Virus record (IMG/VR): IMGVR_UViG_3300009418_001801
Coordinates: 1 to 23,954 of that record
Source of the DNA: a virus
Reading direction: 5' to 3' (one strand)
Length of the DNA: 23,954 nt
In this document: piece by piece, positions 1 through 5,930 of the stretch
Numbering within the stretch: the first letter of the stretch is position 1
Layout of the letters: every line of letters starts with the position of its first letter
The notes under the pieces: generated by a model
Databases searched by the model: none
What the model saw: only the letters and a program-made list of their open reading frames with translations
What the model was told of the DNA's origin: nothing
Program-made: the position numbers and the translations under genes

Positions 1-450
1 CTCTATAATATGGAAGGACACAACTCTGGTAGACAGATACGTTATCTTAATAGGAAACCAAAATATAGATTGATTCCTATAATAAGAAACAAAGAAAAGC
101 AGTACCCTACATACTCTAGGTGTTTACCAGATGAAGAGTTTAGTAGTGGAGGCTACATAGTAGAAAGTGTCTATGATGCTATGAGACTATGGCAAGCCAC
201 TAGTATTCCAAGCATAGCTATACTTGGAACTAACATGAGGACTGACTTGCTTATGAAGTTGGCTATTATATCTAAGCAGTATGACACCCAATGGTGTGTA
301 CTCTTTGACCCAGATGCACATGTTATAGCCAGATTAATAGGGACTAAGATGAGAACTTATGGATTAAAAACTATAGAAATACTACCAGAATTCAAGCCAT
401 ATGAGTATAGTGATGATGATTTGCTATCCTTAGTAGAGGAGGTATTCTAA
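1..450 (+). CDS. DNA primase, C-terminal TOPRIM part (5' end cut by window edge)
   Basis: This would make RNA primers for phage DNA replication. The reading frame is open to base 1, so the ATG at 10 is probably internal and the zinc-finger and most of the polymerase core lie outside the window. Numbering from that ATG, the GR..R.L...PKY stretch (residues 7-19) matches the DnaG-type lead-in to the TOPRIM fold. The TOPRIM signature follows: Glu52 in VESVYDA, then the IAILGTN strand (69-75), then the metal-binding D100-P-D102 in the CVLFDPDA segment. The protein ends about 45 residues after the DxD motif, so no helicase domain is fused at the C-terminus. It is followed directly by the 83-aa gene and then DNA polymerase, which supports a replication role. 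Confidence is high for TOPRIM and moderate for primase rather than another TOPRIM enzyme. Confidence 0.8.
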   Translation, partial: LYNMEGHNSGRQIRYLNRKPKYRLIPIIRNKEKQYPTYSRCLPDEEFSSGGYIVESVYDAMRLWQATSIPSIAILGTNMRTDLLMKLAIISKQYDTQWCVLFDPDAHVIARLIGTKMRTYGLKTIEILPEFKPYEYSDDDLLSLVEEVF

Positions 451-701
451 TGGGACACTTTAAAGACAAACAAATTATACTGGAGGAAGATATGACAAGC
501 TATATTAAAGATGTAAAGAATGATATCATGAATTTAATATGCAAAGGATGTGATAAATTTAAGGATGCAAATTACACCTTAGCAGTTGAATCACAAGTAG
601 AAGAAATACTACAAAGGAGGTTAGACCAACTATTTAAATTATTGTTAGAGGAGAAAGACAATGATAACAAAAACGTACACACAAAGAAAGAAGAAGTATA
701 A
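450..701 (+). CDS. Small hydrophilic protein of unknown function between primase and polymerase
   Basis: I do not recognise this 83-aa protein. It is charged and predicted mostly helical, with Lys/Glu-rich ends and a C-x2-C pair (CKGC, residues 31-34) that is too isolated to call a zinc site. Its ATG overlaps the primase stop (TAATG), with an AGAGGAGG-type site at about 435-442, so translational coupling is likely. A second in-frame ATG at 492 has its own GGAGG at 482-486, 5 nt upstream, and could give a 69-aa product; I cannot decide between the two. The last 41 nt overlap the polymerase gene in another frame. Its position suggests a replication accessory role, but that is inference only. 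Confidence 0.7.
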   Translation: MGHFKDKQIILEEDMTSYIKDVKNDIMNLICKGCDKFKDANYTLAVESQVEEILQRRLDQLFKLLLEEKDNDNKNVHTKKEEV

Positions 702-2835
702 ACCCCAAGCATTAGATGATACATGTTTAAGGTGTGGGTTATTTGAACATGCATCTTCCCCTAAATTATCCAGAGTTAAGATACAGGATGGAGCAACAGG
801 TAAAGTCCTAGTAGTATTAGGACATCCGTCTCAAGCTGAGGATATCAAAGGTAAGATAGGAGGAGATGTAACTGGAAGTACAGTAAAGAAATATACTAAG
901 CAGTATCTTAAAGACTGTGAAGTATGGATTACTAATCCAGTTAAATGTCATCCAAAAGATTATACTATTAAGACACATGAAGTAAGATGGTGTTCTTCCA
1001 ATCTACGAACAGACATAGAAGACTTGAAACCAGATAAGGTTATAGCTATGGGAGAACTAGCTAGGATGGGGTGTAAGGAGATTGACCAAGCATATGAATC
1101 TTGTGTCCATCCATTGCAACTTAAAGATAAATCATCTGACCGAACCATCATAGAAAGTTATAGCAGAGTAGGGGCTGAGCTAAGGAATGAACTGTACCCT
1201 ATCCCACTATCTACTGACCTAGAAGAAGTCTTACATCTGGCTAAGCTAGAAGGATTCTTAGGGCTAGACTTTGAGTGGAACATAGATACTGATGCAACTC
1301 ATACTGTAGGATTTAGTTCAAGCTCTAGTTGTATAGCACTAGAGATAGATGTAACTGTGCGTAAGAAACTACAAGAGTTAGTACAAGATAAAGACCTTAC
1401 TATAGTGGGACACAACATAGTTGTAGATGTAATAAGACTTATAAGATTATGTCCTGCTATCCCCATCAAGTGTAAGTTTATGGATACCTTAATACTTAAG
1501 AGACAGCTAGCCTCTCATCTACCTGTTGGTGGGCTGAAGTTCTTTGCACATAACTATCTACATCTTGTAGATTATGCTAAGGATATAACCATAGATGATT
1601 TTGCTAAGAGTACTCAGAAGTTAAGGGACTACTGTGCAGGGGATGCATATGCGGGTATAGAACTTATGAAAATGTTTATGCAAGATTACTCTCATTACTG
1701 GGACATCATGAAACCTGCTAGACAGATAGATATGGAGATGATACTACCAGTAGCTCATATGATTAATGATGGTATTAAGGTGGATAAGTCTAAGCTACAA
1801 TCCTATGCTAAAGATAACGAATTATTACTAGATGATATACAAGCTAAGATAAATGAAGAACATAACATTAACCCTTCCTCCCCCATGCAGGTACTAGATA
1901 CCTTTAAAGATTTAGGTATAGACATTGAGAGTACAGGGGAGACAATACTTAAAGGAGTAGACCATCAGTTTGCTAAGGATATCCTAATATTTAGGAAGCA
2001 CTCTAAGTTACACACCACATATACCAATAAGATACCAGAGTTAATAGATACTCAAGGTAGGCTAAGATGTAATCTACAACTTGCCTCTACTGTTACAGGT
2101 AGAATGACCTCAACTAAACCTAACATGCAGAACATGCCACCCTCTGTTAGACCATGTTTTAAATCTATCTTTGAAGAAGAAGGAACTATGCTAACTGTGG
2201 ATGCAAGTCAATCAGAGTTAAGATGTTTGGCTTACCTAAGTAAGAGTAAGTATCTAATTCAATCATACAAAGATGGAGTGGACATGCATACTCTTGTTGC
2301 TAACCTTGCCTCAGTAGATAGGAAGTCAGCAAAGATATTAAACTTTGCTTATGTATATGGGGCTACTGATTTTAGATTAGCTAGTGAGTTGGTTAAAGCA
2401 GGAGTAAAGAAGACTAAGGCTAAGAGTGTAGTTGCTAAGTATCTGCAAGTCATGTCTCAGCTAGGTATAGCTAAGTACCAAGACAAGCTATTGACTTCTG
2501 CTAAGAAGATGGGTTATACTTGTAGTGTGTATGGGAGGATAGGAGATAGACTCAACCCTACTCAGGTTGTGAACTTTCCAATTCAAAGTTTTAGTGCTGA
2601 TTTGAATAAGATTAGAATTATTCAGATGTATAAATTACTGAGAGAAAAAAATATGATGTCTAGGATATGGATGGAGTTTCATGATGCTATGGAATTAGAT
2701 GTGTATACTCCAGAGTTACCAGATGTACTTAAACTAATCAAGAGAATTGATACTAAGATTCCAGATGTACTTAACTATGGAATAGATTTAGATTTACCTC
2801 TTGATATAAAGAACACAGGAAGTAATTGGCAGTAA
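661..2835 (+). CDS. Family A DNA polymerase with N-terminal Fe-S uracil-DNA-glycosylase-like domain
   Basis: This is the replicative phage polymerase, 724 aa. Residues 20-170 resemble family 4/5 uracil-DNA glycosylases. The cysteines fall as C22-x2-C25-x70-C96-x14-C111, the spacing of their 4Fe-4S ligands, with GHPSQAED (54-61) at the first active-site loop and TNPVKCHP (91-98) at the second strand. The DEDDy 3'-5' exonuclease follows: D203/E205, N252/D256, Y324/D328. The polymerase domain has TGRMTS..PNMQNMP (479-493), motif A D514-A-S-Q-S-E519, motif B R554...K558...F562..Y566-G and motif C H674-D675-A676. There is no 5'-3' exonuclease domain. The position equivalent to E. coli F762 is Phe. 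Two oddities are the loss of Glu after the motif C Asp (HDA, not HDE) and the missing acidic/Gly residues of the glycosylase loop. The start is supported by AGAGGAG at 647-653. Family A assignment is certain; the UDG-like domain is very likely, its activity doubtful. Confidence 0.95.
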   Translation: MITKTYTQRKKKYKPQALDDTCLRCGLFEHASSPKLSRVKIQDGATGKVLVVLGHPSQAEDIKGKIGGDVTGSTVKKYTKQYLKDCEVWITNPVKCHPKDYTIKTHEVRWCSSNLRTDIEDLKPDKVIAMGELARMGCKEIDQAYESCVHPLQLKDKSSDRTIIESYSRVGAELRNELYPIPLSTDLEEVLHLAKLEGFLGLDFEWNIDTDATHTVGFSSSSSCIALEIDVTVRKKLQELVQDKDLTIVGHNIVVDVIRLIRLCPAIPIKCKFMDTLILKRQLASHLPVGGLKFFAHNYLHLVDYAKDITIDDFAKSTQKLRDYCAGDAYAGIELMKMFMQDYSHYWDIMKPARQIDMEMILPVAHMINDGIKVDKSKLQSYAKDNELLLDDIQAKINEEHNINPSSPMQVLDTFKDLGIDIESTGETILKGVDHQFAKDILIFRKHSKLHTTYTNKIPELIDTQGRLRCNLQLASTVTGRMTSTKPNMQNMPPSVRPCFKSIFEEEGTMLTVDASQSELRCLAYLSKSKYLIQSYKDGVDMHTLVANLASVDRKSAKILNFAYVYGATDFRLASELVKAGVKKTKAKSVVAKYLQVMSQLGIAKYQDKLLTSAKKMGYTCSVYGRIGDRLNPTQVVNFPIQSFSADLNKIRIIQMYKLLREKNMMSRIWMEFHDAMELDVYTPELPDVLKLIKRIDTKIPDVLNYGIDLDLPLDIKNTGSNWQ

Positions 2836-2859
2836 ATTAAAACAAGGAGGAACAATATC

Positions 2860-3174
2860 ATGGCATATCAGCAAAACAACAATTATGCTAAGCCATCCAG
2901 ACCTAACCTTGCACAAGGAGGACAACAACAACAGTCTTCTAAAGGTAAGCAAGAGTGGGTTACGTTGGGTGTCGGTTGGAATAGACCTAGTGGAAGTAAA
3001 CTAGCTATGAATACCATACTTAACATTGGAGGCTATGGACTTAAAGTCCGAGCATTCTGGACTGACAAGTCAAAGAGTAACAGCAAGAATCCAAGTGATG
3101 TTACTTTCACTATTCCTATGGAAGAAATTCCAGAAGAATTAGTAGACATGCTCAAACGCCCAGAAGAAGAATAA
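2860..3174 (+). CDS. Small Gln-rich protein with acidic tail, possible ssDNA-binding or replication accessory
   Basis: This 104-aa protein is not recognised by sequence. Residues 1-30 are disordered and Gln/Asn-rich (QQNNNY, GGQQQQSS). Residues 32-93 look beta-rich, with alternating hydrophobic residues around EWVTLGVGW and GLKVRAFW. The C-terminus ends in PEEE, an acidic tip like that of many single-stranded-DNA-binding proteins. A strong AAGGAGG precedes the ATG by about 9 nt, suggesting good expression. Its position between polymerase and nuclease suits a DNA-binding replication protein. The SSB idea is inference from composition and neighbours; there is no clear OB-fold signature. Confidence 0.75.
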   Translation: MAYQQNNNYAKPSRPNLAQGGQQQQSSKGKQEWVTLGVGWNRPSGSKLAMNTILNIGGYGLKVRAFWTDKSKSNSKNPSDVTFTIPMEEIPEELVDMLKRPEEE

Positions 3175-3221
3175 ACTGGAGACCTAAGCATGTCCTTAAA
3201 CTGCTTAATAAAGGAGACACT

Positions 3222-4049
3222 ATGCCTACATATAAAGACCCTATAAAGAATTCTATATATGACCCAGAGTCTTTTCTTGAAGGAATTGAAGAGTCATGTA
3301 GTGCTGAGATTACAGAGTACATGAATCAAAGAACAGAAGAGTGGAAGGCTAGAGGTAAGAACAAAGCTATACGTTCATCCTCACTAGGCACATGTATAAG
3401 ACAGAGTTACTATGGTTATTATTCTAAAAGGGAATCAATCCCTATAACAGATGAGGTAGCTAGAAGAAGAATGTACATGGGTTTTGTTAACGAAGAAACC
3501 CAAGCAAAGATACTAGGTAGAATGCCTGGACACCTACATGGTGTAGAATCTATTGAACAGAATCAATTCCCTGTTCACTTAAACATTACAGAAGATGTAA
3601 CCTATACTGCTACTACAGATTTTGTGCATGAGTATGAATACAAAGATAATAAATACTACATTCCTATGGAACTTAAGAGTACTGAGCTATGGAAGTGGAA
3701 AGAGTTTAAGTACCATCCATACCATCTAAAGCAGATACTCTTATGGATGTACTATGCTAAAGAAAAGTTACATCTTAACGTACCCTATGGGGTACTGATG
3801 TACACCAAGAGAAGTAGTATGGAAAATAAATACGTAGTCATCTCTTGTGATACACGATTTGAAAAGATGAGTAGAGAAGTACAGAAGTATGACTATTGGA
3901 AACCATGGTTGGATAACCATGTGAATACTATTACCAGTTCTATACTCCAAGAGACTGTACCTCCTAGACCTACAGATGTACCTCAGTATATATGTAGTGG
4001 ATGTACGTACTTAGATTTATGTAATAGGAATGCTAATCACAATGAGTAA
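3222..4049 (+). CDS. Cas4/RecB-like PD-(D/E)XK nuclease with four-cysteine Fe-S cluster
   Basis: Probably a DNA exonuclease for replication, recombination or host DNA breakdown. The 275-aa protein has the layout of Cas4 and the AddB-type nuclease domain. The first cysteine is C58 (SSLGTCIRQ); GFVNEE (87-92) sits where the family has its first acidic/His motif. Asp133 in TTDF, then E150-L-K152, form the metal-binding core, followed by the helix H168-x2-Q171...Y177. Three C-terminal cysteines, C258-x2-C261-x5-C267, complete the cluster. All catalytic positions are present, so it should be active. AAAGGAG lies 5 nt before the ATG. Its end overlaps the next gene's start, and the next gene is a second nuclease of the same superfamily. 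Cas4-like phage nucleases are known outside CRISPR loci, and no CRISPR is visible here. Confidence 0.88.
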   Translation: MPTYKDPIKNSIYDPESFLEGIEESCSAEITEYMNQRTEEWKARGKNKAIRSSSLGTCIRQSYYGYYSKRESIPITDEVARRRMYMGFVNEETQAKILGRMPGHLHGVESIEQNQFPVHLNITEDVTYTATTDFVHEYEYKDNKYYIPMELKSTELWKWKEFKYHPYHLKQILLWMYYAKEKLHLNVPYGVLMYTKRSSMENKYVVISCDTRFEKMSREVQKYDYWKPWLDNHVNTITSSILQETVPPRPTDVPQYICSGCTYLDLCNRNANHNE

Positions 4050-4431
4050 GCTAAGTAGAACTCCCAAGTTTAAAAGAATGTATAAGATAGGCTATAGGTT
4101 TGAGAAGAAAACCAGAACTGTCATGACTGCAATACTAAATAAGATAGAAGACTTATTATTCTACATCATAGAATCTAGGGGTAGCAAGGGTAAAGCTGAC
4201 ATTGTAGTGGGGTTATACCATCCCAAATCTGGGGACAGAATATGGGTGGGGATACAATGTAAGAAAGGGTATGTCTCTGTACCTCAACAAAAACGTGAGA
4301 TTACTGCGGCTATGAAAGAGCATGGTATGATTATGTTCTTTGCTACTCCGTCTCCTTCTAAGGATGATGAGTTACCTGTTAAGTTTTATCCAGATTTTAG
4401 GGGGTACATTAAATCATGGATGAATATGTAA
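4030..4431 (+). CDS. Holliday-junction-resolvase-like (Hjc-type) PD-(D/E)XK nuclease
   Basis: Probably resolves branched DNA before packaging. Numbering from the ATG at 4030, the 133-aa protein shows the Hjc order: GYRFEKK with Glu25, then R50-G-S..G..D57-I-V, then IQCK with Q76-x-K78. Hjc usually has E-x-K at the last motif; the Q-x-K form is also known in the superfamily (Mrr-like enzymes), so activity is plausible. Length fits a single resolvase domain. The ATG at 4042 (giving MSKLSR...) is an equally good start, since AGGA at 4026-4029 sits 12 nt before it and directly abuts the upstream ATG. The gene overlaps the Cas4-like gene and, at its end, the next gene, so these are expressed together. 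Confidence 0.8.
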   Translation: MLITMSKLSRTPKFKRMYKIGYRFEKKTRTVMTAILNKIEDLLFYIIESRGSKGKADIVVGLYHPKSGDRIWVGIQCKKGYVSVPQQKREITAAMKEHGMIMFFATPSPSKDDELPVKFYPDFRGYIKSWMNM

Positions 4432-4946
4432 ATCTAATAAAGAAACTTTCTTTACTCTCTGTACTAAGTACTTCTATAACTGAGAGTAATATAATATCTG
4501 GTAGTATATGGGCAGATACCAGAGTCAGTCTATGGTCTAGGATGATAGAATTAGTGCTGAAGAAATACGACTCTTTAAATCTTAAAAGATTTATTGGTAC
4601 TACTAATGAATCTTTATTTCTAGGTTGGGTGCATGAGCAACTTATAGATTACTCTGCTTCTGACATGTGGACTACTACTTCATACATTCAAAGTGCAGAG
4701 CCAAGTAAAGGATTACATTGGTATGAGATTAATCCTAATACATCAGAGACTGGATATCTATTCTATAACTTATCAAGAGATAGAATACAGTATATCCTAC
4801 AAAGATTAAATTTTAATATAGTGCATTTTCCATGTACCTTTTCTATATACATAGAAGAAAACATTAGGGACTTAGTGGAAGAAAGCTACAAGAGAGAAAT
4901 AAAAAATGAGCAACAAAAAAAGAGTAGTAATAACAGAGTTGGGTAA
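4416..4946 (+). CDS. Hypothetical protein, late part of the replication module
   Basis: I do not recognise this 176-aa protein. It has mixed helical and strand character with several Trp residues (W32, W40, W71, W84, W102) and a Lys/Gln/Asn-rich C-terminal tail (from about residue 160). No signal peptide, membrane segment, cysteine cluster or nucleotide-binding loop is visible. Its start overlaps the resolvase-like gene by 16 nt in another frame and its end overlaps the following gene by 41 nt, so it belongs to the same operon. A weak purine-rich AGGGGG stretch lies upstream of the ATG. Function unknown. Confidence 0.75.
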   Translation: MDEYVNLIKKLSLLSVLSTSITESNIISGSIWADTRVSLWSRMIELVLKKYDSLNLKRFIGTTNESLFLGWVHEQLIDYSASDMWTTTSYIQSAEPSKGLHWYEINPNTSETGYLFYNLSRDRIQYILQRLNFNIVHFPCTFSIYIEENIRDLVEESYKREIKNEQQKKSSNNRVG

Positions 4947-5397
4947 TATCTTTGGGCTACCCAGATACTTTGACATCCCAGATAGAGAGAAGGAAATTGC
5001 TAGTATGCAATTTATGTTATCATTCCAGAACACTACGTTTGTGGATAAGAATATTCCTGTATTGGCATCCCTTCTAAGTTTGGGTAAACTTAAACTACAT
5101 CTTGTAGATGGATGGGAGGAGCCAGTATTCTTTAAGGCTAGAGTTATGATGGCTCAGTTAGTTAGAGTAATATTACCAGAGTCTACAAGTGAGAAGTTAC
5201 TAAAGTCTACCATGTCTTACTACAGAGCTACTCATGATATAGACTTAGCAAATAAATTTATAGAGATTACAGACTCAGCAGAAGCTGAAGGTCAAGAAGT
5301 TATTAGTTTAAGAGACATAAGTTGGACTGAATATGTTGAAGCAGAATTTCCAGAAATGTTTACAAGCCAACCAGATGTTATGAAATCACAACACTAG
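4906..5397 (+). CDS. Hypothetical protein, last gene of the rightward module
   Basis: This unrecognised 163-aa protein looks soluble and mostly helical, with an acidic C-terminal third (DSAEAEGQE, residues 127-135; WTEYVEAEFPE, 140-150). I see no catalytic motif. It starts inside the end of the previous gene with only a weak AGAG-type site, suggesting coupled translation. It ends 20 nt before the stop codon of the first leftward gene, so it is the last gene before the convergent junction. The likely terminator for its transcript is the hairpin at 5445-5480, beyond its stop. Confidence 0.75.
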   Translation: MSNKKRVVITELGNIFGLPRYFDIPDREKEIASMQFMLSFQNTTFVDKNIPVLASLLSLGKLKLHLVDGWEEPVFFKARVMMAQLVRVILPESTSEKLLKSTMSYYRATHDIDLANKFIEITDSAEAEGQEVISLRDISWTEYVEAEFPEMFTSQPDVMKSQH

Positions 5398-5417
5398 AGG
5401 GACAGTATCAAATTCTC

Positions 5418-5690
5418 CTATTCTTTCTCCTTGTGCTGTTCCTTAGAGGCAAGTTTGTTAAAGACTTGCCTCTTCCTTTTATTTAATCTATATACAGTAC
5501 GTTCAAGCATATCCACTTTACTAGTAAGTTTTATTAGACTTTCATCCCTATCCTGCATCTCATTACTAAGGTTATCTATAGACCTTTTTAGTTTATCCAG
5601 ACTACCATTCAGTCTAAACAATACAAATAAAGCTACAACTATAGGAAACCCTAAGTCTCTTATTACTGATGCTACCAAAGAATAGTCCAC
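5418..5690 (-). CDS. YvrJ-like small membrane protein, holin candidate
   Basis: This 90-aa protein has one N-terminal membrane segment (about residues 13-27, LGFPIVVALFVLFRL). It is followed directly by a charged coiled coil (28-70) and a Lys-rich tail. The GFPIVV...L.R..G.L..L..SI sequence resembles the YvrJ family of small membrane proteins, often found in phage lysis regions. A holin or pore-assisting role is inference. It begins with GTG at 5690, overlapping the upstream TAG stop (TAGTG), with only a weak AGGGAA site, so it is probably translated by coupling. It is the last leftward gene, and its 3' end contains the terminator for the opposite strand. Confidence 0.72.
   Translation of the reverse strand: MDYSLVASVIRDLGFPIVVALFVLFRLNGSLDKLKRSIDNLSNEMQDRDESLIKLTSKVDMLERTVYRLNKRKRQVFNKLASKEQHKEKE
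5445..5480 (+). terminator. Rho-independent terminator of the rightward replication operon, inside the opposing gene
   Basis: A perfect 10-bp inverted repeat (AGAGGCAAGT at 5445-5454 and its complement at 5464-5473) encloses a 9-nt loop. On the + strand it is followed by TTCCTTTT, then more A/T, the form of an intrinsic terminator. On the - strand the downstream bases are not T-rich, so it should act only on rightward transcripts. It lies about 50 nt past the last rightward stop codon and within the final codons of the leftward 90-aa gene. Confidence 0.65.
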
Positions 5691-5929
5691 TATCTATTCC
5701 CTAAAGGGTTATTCAACCCAGACCTAAACTCATCAAGCTTAGCTTCAAGTACTTCTATCTTTTTATCCAAGATAGCCATGTCCTTCTGCATGTTCTCAAT
5801 AGTGTCGCTGCCGACAGCTGCAGAGACAGCATCAAGTCTAGTATTAAACTCTCCCCAAGCATAGAAACCACCACCTATGGCAGTTACTACGCCTAAAATC
5901 ATGGCATACTTTTGTAATATATCTATCAT
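5690..5929 (-). CDS. Small membrane-anchored coiled-coil protein, lysis region
   Basis: This 79-aa protein has a short membrane segment at about residues 9-24 (AMILGVVTAIGGGFYAW), then a helical, charged region with coiled-coil spacing (45-68). It is not a recognised family. Its shape (N-terminal membrane helix plus coiled coil) is like that of the next gene, and the pair could form a two-part holin or holin/antiholin set; that is inference. AAGGAGATAAT precedes the ATG. The gap from the upstream gene's stop is one base, and its own stop overlaps the next start. Confidence 0.7.
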   Translation of the reverse strand: MIDILQKYAMILGVVTAIGGGFYAWGEFNTRLDAVSAAVGSDTIENMQKDMAILDKKIEVLEAKLDEFRSGLNNPLGNR

Positions 5930-5930
5930 A

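Noticed and set aside
3184-3246. A short TAAGCA/TGCTTA inverted repeat and an 18-codon ORF (ATG at 3190 with GGAG upstream) overlapping the start of the Cas4-like gene, possibly a leader peptide.
   Set aside because: The stem is only 6 bp with an 11-nt loop and the ORF is short with no distinctive content; both are expected by chance in an AT-rich sequence.
3222-4049. Cas4-like gene as part of a CRISPR adaptation system.
   Set aside because: No repeats, cas1 or cas2 in the window; standalone Cas4-like nucleases are common in phages next to replication genes.
5699-5719. Small hairpin GGGTT-ATTC-AACCC near the end of the 79-aa gene.
   Set aside because: Five base pairs with no T-run on either strand; at most a weak RNA structure near the GTG start.
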